A stretch of DNA of 64,000 bases from Synaphobranchus kaupii (lineage: Eukaryota; Chordata; Actinopteri; Anguilliformes; Synaphobranchidae). Below the pieces are notes generated by a model that worked only from the letters and a program-made list of their open reading frames with translations, did not search any database and had not been told where the DNA came from. Of the stretch, positions 11,001 through 23,190 are shown one piece after another. The stretch is taken from NCBI GenBank assembly GCA_029718625.1, contig CM056376.1, positions 92,288,899 to 92,352,898 of the forward strand, written 5' to 3'. Position numbers and translations under genes: made by a program. Position 1 is the stretch's first letter, and every line of letters begins with the position of its first letter.

Positions 11001-13010
11001 CAACCCCATCCGTTTCAGCCCTGCTTAACCCCCCTCGCTCCCGCTCGCGTCCTCCCCTCCCCTTCCCCTCCCCTCGCCTCACCTCACGCCCTCCCCTCCC
11101 CTCCCCTCGCCTCACCTCACGCCGAGGCTCAGCTCTGCTGCTCTTTAGTTAAACGTTTGGTTCACAACTCGACGAAAGAAGGCCGGGGGACAAAAAAAAC
11201 TAAACAAAAAGAAACCAATTCTTTCTATTGAAATTCACAGAGATGGAGAGAAAGAGGGAGCGGTGATGGAGAGAGAGAGGGACAAATGGAGCATGTTTTT
11301 TTAGCAGATGTATTAATGGGGCAGGCACGGTACAGAAAACCCATTCCTGGACAGTGACTGGTGAATGATTTAAATTAGATGTCTGTAAAAAAAAAAAAAA
11401 GAAGGCTTTTCCCACTGCGAGAGATTGCTATGCAATGAAAGGTGCTCTATAAATAAAATGTATTATTATTAAACGAGTGCGCCCTGAGCACACGCCACAG
11501 CTAACACATTTGGGTATGGACCGAGGCATACTGACCCCCCACCCCCACGCAGTACCGTTACTCCCGCCAGGCTGTCTCTACACGCAAACCGATTCACACG
11601 ACGAGGGACGCAGAGCACGATGACGTGGAAATGTAAAAGAGGCACCCAGACCTGTCCAGCATACTGCATGAGATTTTAAGGATGAACAGAATTATCTATA
11701 AATAGCTTGACGCCAGCTATGACAGCCATTTTGCCACTGGGTCTACAAGCAAAAAAAAAAAAACACTACAGTTCCCTTGAACTCCAGCGTCTGTGCTGCC
11801 AGGCAAAAGCAGCCAGGTGCTCTGACTGAACAGAATTTGCTGCCAAGTTTCCAGGTGCCAAGGGGTTTCCAATGTTTTTAAGAAGACCACCAGGGGGCTC
11901 TCTGGCGGCACATGCATCTAAAACACTTGCTACGGATGATGCCCATAGTTCAGAACTGAATCCTCACCACGCCAGTGTCAACTGTGGCCGGGAGTCACAT
12001 CACAATGCGCAAGTCCCACAGCACAGAAACGGGACATGACTTCACTCCAAATGAGAGGGAGATAAGGAGAAAACACAGGGGCTAAAATGTTGCTGAAAAG
12101 GAAGCCCTGGTTCGGAGCATGGCAAGAGGAGGAGGAGGAGGAGAAAAAAAAGCCTGCGAGTGCTTCAGCACAAGTGTGAGTCATTAGACGAGTCACGTAG
12201 GACCACAAAGCTGGATTTGGACCTGAATTTTGCCTGGAGAGAGAGGTTTGGAGACTGGGCTTTAATAACAACAGAGGTCCTGCCTTTTCTTGTGCATTTG
12301 GCTGGTTTGTGATTGCCAGTCAGTCATGTAAAACTAAAGATTTATTAATTTTTTTAAATGATACTAACCAATTTTGGAGAAAACTGCTTTGACTAATTAA
12401 CCGGCCAACTTATTAAGGTCCACTCACAACTCTACAGCTAAAAATCAACAGTCTGACAGAAACACAGACAGAGAGACAGGCAGACAGCCTAACCAAGGAC
12501 AGGGGTTGCAAATGAGCTCTGGCTAGAAACCCTATTATGTAGTGCATCTGTTGCTTGTTTTTAATCTGTAACAAAGTGAACCGCATTCTCCATGATAAAG
12601 AAAAGAGTAAATACATGAATAAACCAGAGAGGTCACGTTGTGGCGAGCAGTCCTGCGCCATGAAGTTTTGGAACGGGCCCTATATGCCCCTGCTTTCTCT
12701 TGCAGGTTTATATGTGTCCTTAAAGGGCAGCTCAGAACACCGTGACTCATCTTTGTATCACGTCCCGCACCTCTAAGCTCTGTATATTTCTGTACCTGTC
12801 ACCCTATAAGCTCCTGCAAATGAGATGGCTCAGACCGACTCCCTCTCTGCAGATGGCTGCATACTATTCCTCATGTTGTCTCGGCCTTGTGCAAATTGCG
12901 TTTCCTCACACCTCACATGCCTGCACACTTTCAATGTCTCCGACAATAGCATCCTCAAATCTACTGGGATCAAAGTGATACTTCATTAACACCCCAAAAA
13001 AAAAAAAAAA
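8086..13010. other. Unique intronic sequence with simple repeats
   Basis: No coding signature. Contains a C/T-rich minisatellite at 11038-11124 (two units of about 33-35 bp ending CGCCTCACCTCACG), short A-runs at 11387-11400 and 12996-13010, and a TATAAAA at 8994. Several blocks (8200-8800, 10800-10980) look like ordinary non-repetitive sequence and could include conserved regulatory DNA, which cannot be tested here. Confidence 0.4.
11038..11124 (+). repeat. C/T-rich minisatellite
   Basis: Two near-identical units, each a CCCTCCCCTCCCC-type tract followed by TCGCCTCACCTCACG. Confidence 0.75.
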
Positions 13011-13139
13011 AGGTGGAGCCATCATGTGCTGCTTGTCACTGATGTGAATAAGCCAATTAAAAGAGGTTCCTGACTGTTACAAAGCACTATGATTGGCTCA
13101 CATTAGTGATTGGCGGATAAGACATGACGGCTCCTCCCA
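13011..13139. repeat. Small imperfect palindrome (MITE-like)
   Basis: The left arm 13011-13060 (GGTGGAGCCATCATGT, then CACTGATGTGAATAAGCCAAT) pairs with the right arm 13088-13139 (inverted GGGAGGAGCCGTCATGT, then CACTAATGTGAGCCAAT). The loop is about 27 bp. An A-run precedes it. No clear TSD. Confidence 0.5.
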
Positions 13140-14489
13140 TCTTGGGGTTCAAGAAGGTCTCACTCTCCAATTTTTACTACTGTACGAGCCCCAAGGTACA
13201 GCCTCATGACATGGTGTGTGGTTTTTTATTTTCGTCCGCTAATGTGATGTGACAGGTGCAAAAACACGCCATGCCTTCTCTCAGTGTGCCTGCGGGCAGT
13301 GTTACAGTGTTTCTCTGTTCCCCCTGTCTGCACGTATGGTTTTCTGTGATTTCCGCTCCCTCTTCATCTGCGTACAAACACTGACTCCTCGAACCGTCTG
13401 TGCACTTCAAAACTACATTTCTCTGGCTGTCCCAGGCTACCATCTGTTCCGTAGCAGCGGGGCACGCCCCTCAATACGCCAGCCACGTCACTGTCAGTTT
13501 CCTGTCCCATTGTGACCCCAGAAAGAGTGAATTCCTCCAGTCCCTGTCCGCATTGTTCACAGACGAGAGGAACCCTCTTCTCGCCTGTCTGTCATCGTTA
13601 ACGATGGAATGCCACCAGGTGGTGGGCATGCCCTGTAAGGAGGAAATCAGGGATGAAGGCAGGCGTACTGTACTGCTGGAAATCACTGAGAAATAAAATA
13701 TGCCGTCATCATGAGGAGGGAGCTCTACTGCTAGGCTAAAGTTGATTTTTTTCTCTCAGGCAGCCGGTGCCATTCCCCCCTCCCTCTTAGCACCACAATC
13801 TGTTTGTACTTTTTTTTCTGATTGGAGGAGGGATTTTACTTCCCTCTCTCCTGCTCACTCATGCTCGCTTTGATCATACTCCTGCTCCCTGCTTTGCTCT
13901 CTCTCTCCCTCTCTCCCTCGCTCCCTTCTTTGGAGTTGGTCCATGCTGTTTTGGACAGCAGTGAGCGGCCATGTGTCGGTTCTTGACACAAGGGCGCTTA
14001 AAAAGAAACCAGTCTGCTCCCTTTCAATTCCTTGAGTTGCAGATAACCAGTCTCCAAAGAAACACCCTGCCTCTTCTAAGGGCTTAAGCAATCACTTACT
14101 CTGCTAATTACTAAATATCCTCTTAATGACCAGGAACTGTAACTGCAGCTGTGTAATTGCTGTGTCGAGGAACAAAGCCCTTTTCGACAACTGACCAGCG
14201 GTGCATCTCATTAAGGCGTGAAAAGAGCTGATCAGCAAAGCAAAGCCAGGAGACACCGGGCTACTTTAATTGAGCCATGAATATCACAGGCCCAACTGTC
14301 AACGTGCCATCTCCCTCTCCCAGCTAACCCAACAATCGGGCTTCATTTGAGTCCTCCTCTACAGTCTTGTGTAGCGCTGCAGCACATTATGTGAAAAACT
14401 GATTTGCCGTAATTTTTGCAGACCATTCAGGACAACAGCCATCACTAAGGTTTCATCGTATATCTCGTCTGTCTCAAAGCACTGACCGG
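13140..14489. other. No recognisable feature
   Basis: Unique-looking intronic DNA. A pyrimidine-rich stretch (CTCTCTCCCT) lies at 13840-13930. No coding signature. Confidence 0.4.
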
Positions 14490-14680
14490 CAGAGGTGGAA
14501 ATCCAGGGGCCATAAAGTAAGTCCTCCCCAGTATTTTGCTCCAGTCACCTGGATTTGCTAATTAACATAATTCTTCAGCGAGGAGGTAGAACTAATTAGT
14601 GAAATCAGCTGGCTGAGTCTATGGGTGGAGGAGACACATGGTAGGACTTTAACTTTATGTTCCCTGGATTTCCACCTCTG
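14490..14680. mobile_element. hAT-type MITE, copy 1
   Basis: This 191-bp element starts CAGAGGTGGAAATCCAGGG and ends CCCTGGATTTCCACCTCTG, typical of hAT ends. It is flanked by 8-bp duplications CTGACCGG (14482-14489) and CTGACTGG (14681-14688), one mismatch. Internal sequence shared with copies at 62182-62351 and 62829-63022 includes TCACCTGGATTTGC and GGTAGAACTAATTAGTGAAAT. Confidence 0.88.
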
Positions 14681-17600
14681 CTGACTGGACAGGGATTTGA
14701 ACTGTCTGAAAGTACTGCTCCACACTGTAGCTCATGGTCTTCGTTCATAGGCTCCACATCTCCGGTTCGGTTGGCTCCTTGTACACTGCCCTTCTCTCTG
14801 GCCCACAGCGGATACAGTGGGTTACCACAGTGATGTATCAAAGGGAAGCGCCAAGCCTCTCCCGCACCATGCGAAGTGTGATCTAAAGCCACCCGTGCTA
14901 CCTCTGGATCTCCTAATGGATGTGAATTTATGTGCAGGTTCTCACTCTGTGCTAATATTTTCCCCCCAGGCTCAATGGTTCCCCATACACCCTGGCTCCC
15001 TTTCAGGAGGAGATTTACACCGTGGCGCACTAGGGGAAAATATCCCTCCCCACCCTCAATCACTTTCTAATTATCAGAGTGGCGGCGGCGCGCAACTACC
15101 AACAGGTCACGCACAGCGTTCCCAAGCGGGACACTGCGGCCAATGAGAAGGAAACTGTCCTTCTAATGCTGCTGTTGCCGGGTAGATCAAGGGAGCAGCT
15201 TATGGTGGACGAGGGTTCCTTAGTCCAGCCACCCAGCCTGTAAAACCCTGCACCTCACCCCCCACTACAAGGCAATTACAACTGCATATGGAGTCATGGT
15301 AACAGCAATGGAATAAAGAAAAGAGGGCCAGACATTTGCCAAACCAATGAAGCCAGCGACTACCATTTGTCACAAAAACTCGTCCTCTAGTGTTAAAATT
15401 ACATTACTGCAACTCTTACTGCAACGTGTGGACAGTCAGACAGACAGATAGACAGGCAGATGAAGCCATATGCAGTAAACAGGAGACAGCGGTAATACAT
15501 AACCTATTGAAATTCCTGTGACGTGTTACATTATGGCGGCAGGAGGATGTGAAGGCGCTTATGTGTATATAAAGGTGGCCGATATAGACAGGAAGGGCAG
15601 GAGCAGCCATGACTGATCTGCGATGGTAATGAGCAGGCACAGGCTGTCAATGGCGAGGGCTGACCCTGACCGCTGACCACTCTCTCTCTGGGGCGTAAGC
15701 GTGTGGTTGCAATAATTGGAGTGACACGGCCAGGAGCCGAGCTCACTAGCACCCCTTGAGACAGACGGTGGACGCAAAACTGACGAGTGGAACAGAGGGC
15801 ACAGGGTGGGAGGGCGGTATTCATGACCCTCAGTCAAATGGAGTCACTTTTTGCCACCATGAGAATCGGCGCTTTCATTTTCTTTAAGGGAAGCTTCCCA
15901 TCCGCGCATACCGTGCTGAATAAATGCATGAGACCTACATCTTGCTGAGTATGACTGAAATATTAGCACACACAGTCAGATAACTTTGTTCTGCATTCAA
16001 CCGTACTGCGGCCGCAATTACCTCGGCTCCAGTGCAAACAACACGCGCCGCAACCCTACAGTCATAGCATAAGCACAAGTACGGGTTTTTCGTGGGAATT
16101 TTGGTCCAGTGAAAAGATCGAAAGAACCTTAGAGAGAAATCAAGGAACATCTTTGACAGAAACACTGAAAATCAAGTAAAAAAATATTCCTGGTATTGTA
16201 TATTTGAATAGATGGCATTCAGTGGCATTTGGATGCCATTCAATATTTCCAATGGAGCGAATAAACAGTCACATGTATGGGGCCGTGGATGTACGAGAGC
16301 CTGGGGCTGTCTCCCTCATCAGAAAGCACTGCACACTGAGGAGCCAGCACCCTGTTCGCACACCGCGTTTGGCAAAGCCTCAGAACCAATCATGTGATGG
16401 CAAGAATTACCAAAGGAACTACATAAGGATTCATTCAAACGGATAATAATACTTAAACTAACCACATAATCACAAAGCTTTTCTCTGTTCCTTACTGTTA
16501 ATAGTAGAGGATTACCTGTATGTCCTTTCTGATATGTTTTATTGAATGGTTTTATGGTCTATTCTGGTCTAGTGTGGTCTGGGACTGCTGTTTAAATTAC
16601 AAATGGTCCACAGTAGACTTTTCTGGATCAGTAGTTATATAAAAGAAAAACCAATATAAGTTTGTGCTGAAACGACAGAGGAGTTATTCTGTCACAAAAG
16701 TAGCATCATAGAGAAAGATGAATTCAGTACTTTATAGAGCTAGAAACTCTCTCAGTTGCCAAGTATGACATGATATCATACAGATGACCCCAATAAAATC
16801 ATGTCAGAAGTCACACCAAAATAAACCAGTGGGAACAATGTGGTCATGGAACTGGAGGCGAAAACAAACAAAAAAATATATCGACAATTTCAACACAATG
16901 ACAAGATCAACGGTTTGTGTGTCAAGCAAGCAAGCACATTGCACAGACATAAAATATGAAGGGTTTTATATCTGGGTGACAGCAAGAATCACACGTGAGT
17001 GCGGGTAAGTGGAATGCATAGAATGTGTAGTCAAGTGGCATAAAGTTGAAACCTAAATTGTCCCTGAGTTACCCGCCATGACAGCGTAATGGGAAAGAAG
17101 ATGGTAGGTGGGCACCACGGAGTCACAAGACCTTACAGGGGAAAGAAGGAGGGAGAGGGAGAAAGAAAGAGATAGCTAAGGAAGGAGAGGGAGTAAGTTC
17201 AAAGAGAGCATGAGTGAGCAAGAGAGAGAGAAAAATTGAGAAATGAAAGAACTCAGAGGAGAGTTAACAGCAGAGGAGCTGCAGTGCTGACAGTATAGTC
17301 TAACCCAGTCCCTCCATGTGTCCACCATGCAGACTGCTAAGGAAAGATAAACTTGCGCACGGGAACTCATCATAACTGAACCACTGCAGACCTGATGCCC
17401 ACAATCATCCTGACACCGAACACAGGCAAATGGCAAATGGCAAATCCAACATCCAGGTGCTCTCAGGCCACACTAGAGTATAAAAGCACTCTACACCGTG
17501 AGCCCATGGCCCCAGACGAGCAAGGACGGGTGCTTCTTGGATAGTGATTACTATTCCTCATATTCCTTACAGTGCAGACAAGGCACTGCAACCCACAGTC

Positions 17601-18561
17601 TATTCCTGAATCTGCTCGCTGAGTCTACACAGGGGGAACAAAATTAACACGTTAAAAAGTCATTCAGACTAACTGAATCTATTTAATTTTCCCTATAAAC
17701 AGCAGATGCAGTTGGCACAATAGTGCTTTTGGCATTCAGATGAAAATAGTTTAAGTGTACTTCAAAATACAGTTTAGTTTAAAAAGAAACCAGGGGTATT
17801 ATAAAAATAGATTTTTTTTTTTTTTTTTTAAAACAAGCCAAACCATCTGCTTATGTGTAATGTTTGGATTATGACTGGTGCACCGCATGTGCTTTTTCTT
17901 CCACAGCATTAATGTCTATTAAGCATCACCCTCCTGCTCTCCGCCCGGCTCAGTCTTTGACAAGAGCCAAACAGGAAAGACTGTACATGTAGTCCCAGGG
18001 AAAGGGCTGCAGGCTGCATCTATTCGCTTGGCAACCTGAGCCAACTGTCTTGTCACCTATTTTCAACCAGATGGGTAGCGGCCCTAAGACAGGACAACAC
18101 ACAATCGCGACAGAGAACATAGCAAAGCAGATAAACGTTCTCACCTGTGATTAACACCACAGGAAGAAAAAAAACCCAGAGAAACGGGAGGACAGAGAAA
18201 GAATTCTGTAAATTAGTGTTTCAGACGTAATGTGGAAAAAGGAAGGAGCTGAGCAGATTGTTTATATTCAAATCCTCCCCCTAACTGTAACTGGGGGTAA
18301 GGAACACTTCATCAGACCTCTCCGTTCTTCCCTCACATCCAGACTGCACATCAGCACACTGCACAGGAAGAGGGCTTGGTTGATTCTCATGTCCCACAAG
18401 TCCCTGGGAATGGAAACCAGCTGAAAAGCTACTACAGGTTGTAAGTGAATGCAAGAGTAGCTAACTCACACAATGCAGTATATTGGTAGCTTCTGCAACA
18501 AAATAATAGGTTGTTATAAAATGGATACTTTTTTTTTTACAGTGACTTTATATTGTGCAAC
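14681..18561. other. Unique intronic sequence
   Basis: No coding signature. A 152-codon minus-strand open frame (15063-14605) overlaps the hAT MITE and is not a gene. Contains a (GACA)-like patch at 15430-15460, a GA-rich tract at 17130-17245 and a T-run at 17812-17829. Confidence 0.4.
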
Positions 18562-19029
18562 TTAACCCTTTCATGCATGGAGTCCACTACAGTGGACAGG
18601 CTTTTCAAAGTCTATTTTAACATAGTCAAAAACATTTGTGATCTCCAAAAAATATCAGAGCAGATTCCTTGCACCTTTGCCTAAATTTTGATATTCTCCA
18701 TCTTGTTAAATTTTATTGTCTGTTCTAGTTTTGATACAGTGAAGGTCAAATTGGCAGGTGCAGATGGAAACATACAAACTCCCTCTGGTGTAGCTGTGAA
18801 AACCTTCTATTCCTAGAGAACAGAGCATGTTAAAAAATATATATATTCTTATTAGGGAAGATGCAAGGAGCAGAATTAGTTGTATTTGTAACAAAAAATT
18901 ACTGTAGTTCTTGTATTGTATACGAAAAACCTTCTGTCCACTGAAGTGGACATCATGCATTAAGAGTTGTAATCTGCATGTGTGGTTTATGTTTTCAAGG
19001 GGCCATTTGGGGCACATTTCTGTGACCTA

Positions 19030-20366
19030 CAGTTGTGTTCAAATAAATAGCAGTGCGTTAAAAAAAGCTAATATTTTTTAATAGCTTTTAGTTCCATATT
19101 TCAAATGTAGTGGAAACATTACACATTCAATTCCAAATCAAAGCATTAACAAATTTTATCAAGTCTGCATTATTCTTTTATAGGAAGCAAAGAAAAGGAA
19201 TATTAATCTGTTCAAAAAAATAGCAGTGTCAACATTTTTCTCTTCAAACTCAAACACTTACTGTATAAACTGAAGAAATTTTTCAAGATTTAACTTGAAC
19301 AGGATGAACAAACTACATTCCACAGCTCCTGTGAATTTTTGGGTTTTGCTTCAGAAACTGCATTTTTATTGTCACCCCACAAGTTTTCAATGGGGTTGAG
19401 GTCGTGGGATTGAGCTGGCCACTCCATTACCTCAATCCTTTTTGTCTGGAACCAAGATGTTGCTCGCTTACTCGTGTGTTTGGGGTCGTTGTCTTGTTGA
19501 AACAGCCATTTCAGGGGCATTTCCTCTTCGGCATACAGCAACATAATCTCTTCAAGTATTTTGATGTATTCAAACTGATCCATGATCCCTGGTATACGAT
19601 AAATAGGCCCAACACCGTAGTATGAAAAACATCCCCATACCATGATTTTTGCGCCACCATGCTTCACTGTCTTCACAGTGTACTGTGGCTTGAATTCAGT
19701 ACCCGGGGGTCGTCTGATGTACTGTCAATGACCACTAGACCCGAAAAGAACAATTTTACTCTCATCAGTCCACAGAATGTTACGCCATTTCTCTTTGGGT
19801 CAATCGATGTGTTCCTTGGCAAATTTTAACCGATTCTGCACATGCCGTTTTTTCAACAATGGTGCGGCAAGAAGCCCCCGTGGCTTCTTGCTGATAGCTT
19901 AGCTTCAATCAAACGTCTTCTGACTGTAACAGCACTTACAGGTAATTTTAGATCATCTTTGATCTTTCTGGAGGTGATGATTGGCTGAATCTTCCTCCGA
20001 ACAATGTTTGGAACGGCCCATTTTACTTAGCAATTCAGAAGGAAATATATTTTATAACAATGTGTGAAACATTTGCTTCCCTTCTTCCTTAATAAAGGAC
20101 AATTGATGACACCTGTTTTTTCACAGAATGAATGAATTATCTAATTAAACTCCACACTGCTATTATTTTAAACACGCCCCTTTCAATGAATGAGTCAATT
20201 ACTCAGAACAAGCAGCGTGCATGTCATGACAGTTGGATCTGTTGTTTTTCTATTACACTACTACATCTACAAGTAAATTATTTGCCATGCAGAAATATCA
20301 CTACTACTAATAACAGTGGTTCATCAGGTTACTGATGTTGTACTGCTATTTTTTTTAACACAACTG
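19030..20366 (-). mobile_element. Tc1/mariner transposon with IR/DR ends, inactive
   Basis: This 1337-bp element starts CAGTTGTGTTCAAATAAATAG and ends with the inverted equivalent, flanked by TA duplications at 19028-19029 and 20367-20368. Each end has a second, inner repeat of the TIR motif (AAAATAGCAGTGT near 19215-19230; inverted near 20155-20175), about 180 bp inside. This is the IR/DR layout of Sleeping Beauty-type Tc1 elements. It contains a broken transposase on the minus strand and interrupts a piggyBac-like MITE, so it is the younger of the two. Confidence 0.92.
19290..20040 (-). pseudogene. Tc1 transposase relic
   Basis: Read right to left, 20040-19810 holds degraded DNA-binding-domain codons. 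Then comes a catalytic segment with WTDESKI (first Asp), a TGA stop at 19727-19725, WGCFSYYG, FQQDNDPKHTS (second Asp) and DLNPIENLW (Glu). There are 34 residues between the second Asp and the Glu, the DD34E spacing of Tc1 transposases. The longest intact frame is 128 codons (19676-19290) and its C-terminus is frameshifted. It lacks the true N-terminus, so it is non-functional. Such enzymes cut and paste the element at TA sites. Confidence 0.88.
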
Positions 20367-20447
20367 TAGGTGGGTGAAACACATGCGGTGTTTGATGTGA
20401 AAAAAATATTGCTCTGTTTTGTAATAATTCATGCATGAAAGGGTTAA

Positions 20448-21769
20448 AAACAGTTGAAATTCTGTTAATGTACCCAGGTTTGTACCCCTACTTAATGATA
20501 AGTAAGGGAACATGTATTATTAATCCCTTTAGCTGGTTTGATCAGTCATTTCCTTGATATCTTCTGAACAGTTTTTTATGCCTCAAGGAAGAATAAAATT
20601 ATTGCTAAATAGTACAAATTGGCATTCTAACATATATTCATTTTTATGCACATTCCCATCAATAACTCAATATACGTAAATAAATATGATGCCATATGTC
20701 CAGAACAACAAAGACATATTCAAATATCACATTTTGATAAGCACACATCAAATGTTTTCTGGAAAACTGTTGGGTGCTACACCTTATTTCTACAACATAA
20801 ATAGCTTCTAGCTAATTAAGTCTTAAAAATTTGTTCCAACTCCAGAAATATCTCCCAACAAAGGTCATAATGAGAGCTCCCAATGCACTTGGCCAATAAA
20901 TAAAACTTAGCTAAAAAAAAAAAAAGAAATTCTTGAGTTGGGAAGGTCAATAAACTACAAATTATGAGAGTTATGAGCTGACTAACCAGCAAACAAATGT
21001 TTATGGATGGTGAAATGTTACATACCAGCTAATGGGTAAATTGACTTTTCCAAAAGCCTTTACTTCACAGCATAAGTATTCATACAGGAGTGCATACTTA
21101 TTCATGTGTGGTTCTGGTTCATGTGTTCAGCTTAAATACAGACTGGTCTTTATGTGATTACAATGGGCTTATAATACATTGAGATTTATAACATGCACAA
21201 CATAAAAATGTAACTTTAGTTTAACCATCATAAATATTAGCCTGACTGGACAGCCAACATGCTATCTGACTGTTTCCACAAATTCTGTAAACAGACCCCT
21301 GGTCTTCTGTTGTGCTTCAGGCCACTTTTACTCCCTCACCTAAACAAGTATGGACTCAGCACTGGCAGTAAAACATCACACAAAAGTGCATACTTGAATC
21401 GTTCCGGTGTGAACAAGGACATGGCTTTACTGTGGGTTGGGAGGCAGCCAGAGGAGTCCTCTCGGCAAGTCTTGTGCTGATGATACAGGGACAGCAGAGC
21501 CGATGAGACAGAGCAGAGTTTTACTGCAGCTGCCCGGCAGGCCTGCTCTGCTGTAATCACAAAATACAGACTACTGTGCAACAAAGGGAGTTGGAAATGG
21601 ACTTCTAATTCTAACTAGAGGGTTTCGGGTTCGAGTCCCAGGTAGGGCATCGCCTATCTACCCGAGCCAGGCCTGTCATCATTTGTCAAGCTGTATAAAA
21701 AATTTTTTTAAATGTTCAGCAGTAATTAAGCTCTGATGGAATTTATATGAGTCCGAACATCAACCGTGC
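20448..21769. other. AT-rich intronic sequence; possible tRNA-derived fragment at 21610-21690
   Basis: No coding signature. GGTTTCGGGTTCGAGTCCC at 21620-21640 includes a perfect Pol III B-box (GGTTCGAGTCC) but lacks a foldable tRNA around it, so it is more likely a SINE fragment. Confidence 0.35.
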
Positions 21770-22022
21770 TCAGTCAGCATTGAACATGTTTGGTCAACTT
21801 GCTCCATCCGTCTGTCAAATTGGCTGACTGTTTGCCCTTTGAGTGACGCTCATGCTTACTGACACCTCTGCGGGCGGGCGTGGACACGGCTGCGGACCCT
21901 ACAGCCTCCCTTAAACCAGGGCAAGAGTTCAGGATGCGCTTCCTACTCAGTCATTACCATGCCTACAGGACCCAACCCAATCTCTGAACATTTTATTGCG
22001 TATAGGGACGTGTACACCATGT

Positions 22023-22391
22023 GGGCAATTCTGCGGTAACGGAATGTGACAATTTTGGCCTTAATGGATAAGTCTTAAAGCCTAACTGATTATAAAAAGC
22101 TTTATAACTTCAGATGATACCCCTGCTATCATATCAAAATAAAAAATTGGAAACGTCCTGCATGTGGAAGGAAAAATAAAAAAATAACACCCAATTTTCT
22201 GCTGCAATTCCGTTACCAATGCTCTTTCGGTCTTGGACCCTTCCACATGCATTATTTTGATATGATAGCAGGGGTATCATCTGAAGTTATAAGGCTTTTT
22301 ATAATCAGTTAGGCTTTAAGACTTATCCACAGCAAGTAAAATTAAGGGCAAAATTTCTGTAAATTGTAATTCCGTTACCGCGGAATTGGCC
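22023..22391. mobile_element. Palindromic MITE with 4-bp target duplication
   Basis: This 369-bp foldback starts GGGCAATTCTGCGGTAACGG and ends CCGTTACCGCGGAATTGGCC. Long internal arms (AAGTCTTAAAGCCTAACTG, CCCCTGCTATCATATC) are repeated in inverse. The flanks are ATGT (22019-22022) and ATAT (22392-22395), against a single ATGT in the other copy of the host repeat (24985-24982, minus strand), implying a 4-bp duplication with one substitution. No coding capacity. Confidence 0.8.
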
Positions 22392-22402
22392 ATATCTGTT
22401 AA

Positions 22403-22874
22403 AGGCCATTCAGTAATTCTGGTTGCTGATCAATGAAAACTATGTACAAGGCAGTTTACTGTAACCATCCTCAATACCATACGACAAAACCATTTCCAAG
22501 GCATGGTTTACTTGGCAAAATGTTAGTTAAGTATTCTTTTTGATATATTATGTGACGAGTGAGTGATTAGTCCATTTCCATGGTGATGAGCTGCGCAAGG
22601 ATTACAAAATAGATCAGATAGTTATTAAAAACAAAATAGATGGATATTAAGAACAAAGAAAAGCAGAACACGGAAGATGAACGAGGAAGTAGTGTCGGCC
22701 CGATAATATAAATACTTATAATTATTATTTTTCTTTTTGAAGTCCTTCTCATGAGGATTGTTATCGTTATTTTTATTAGGATAATAATGCTGTTCTATAG
22801 TACCATGTCTTCGTCTGTTTGCTCGTTGTAAGTGATTAGCATTTTCTTAGCAACCAAAATTACAGAGTGGGCCT
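22403..22874. mobile_element. TTAA-flanked MITE
   Basis: It starts AGGCCATTCAGTAATTCTGG and ends, inverted, with AGGCCCACTCTGTAATTTTGG; TIR similarity extends to GGTTGCT. TTAA flanks at 22399-22402 and 22875-22878. The right copy of the host repeat has one TTAA here (24975-24978) with no insertion. 472 bp, non-coding. The superfamily could be piggyBac- or Kolobok-like. Confidence 0.78.
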
Positions 22875-23040
22875 TTAACCTAATAAGGGCACCAGCAAAG
22901 CAAACACACAAGCAAATGTGTGGTAAGCATTCTGGCACAAATTACCTCCATGCATCAACTGGGGGAGTGCTCCATATTGGTGATGGTTCAGACAAGTTTT
23001 CCCCCTACATTGTAAAGCCCTTTGCAATCATGAGATGGAG

Positions 23041-23190
23041 GCTGCTGGATGGCTCACCCTGTTAAGGCACTGTTCTAGTCCACACATTGAATCCCAACTC
23101 TGTCGGTGGTGACTGTGCCCCGCTGGGTGATGCATAATTGGCAATAGTGGGCTGGGATCCGACTGGGCATTTCAAATTGGGGAGAAAATG
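23041..23190 (+). repeat. tRNA-related SINE-like segment
   Basis: GGCTCACCCTGTTAAGGC resembles a Pol III A-box region, and TTGAATCCCAACTC, about 35 bases on, a B-box. The segment ends with GGGCATTTCAAATTGGGGAG, which recurs at 24272-24297 (plus) and 40534-40557 (minus) as a shared tail. Degenerate; no TSD determined. Confidence 0.4.

Larger units (their letters stand above)
18566..20443. mobile_element. TTAA-flanked (piggyBac-like) MITE split by a Tc1 insertion
   Basis: The termini CCCTTTCATGCATG (18566-18579) and the inverted CATGCATGAAAGGG (20430-20443) are 14-bp perfect inverted repeats directly flanked by TTAA (18562-18565, 20444-20447). TTAA target and CCC start are the hallmarks of piggyBac. 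Subterminal short palindromes (GTCCACTACAGTGGACA and GTCCACTGAAGTGGAC) add structure. Without the Tc1 insertion the element is about 540 bp and has no transposase. Confidence 0.85.
21770..23076 (+). repeat. Large inverted repeat, left copy (interrupted by two MITEs)
   Basis: Matches 24790-25240 in reverse complement. The parts are 21770-22022, then 22396-22402, then 22875 to about 23076. Shared blocks include GACTGTTTGCCCTTTGAGTG, GGACACGGCTGCGGACCCTA, CCCAACCCAATCTCTGAACA, GGGCACCAGCAAAGC and GTTAAGGCACTGTTC. Divergence of perhaps 10-20% marks it as old. Two later insertions (22023-22391 and 22403-22874) are absent from the right copy. The family is unidentified. Confidence 0.75.

Noticed and set aside
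14605..15063. 152-codon minus-strand open frame
   Set aside because: Runs into the hAT MITE (14490-14680) and has no domain.
21610..21690. tRNA gene suggested by a perfect B-box
   Set aside because: No matching A-box at the right distance and no cloverleaf arms; treated as a probable SINE fragment.
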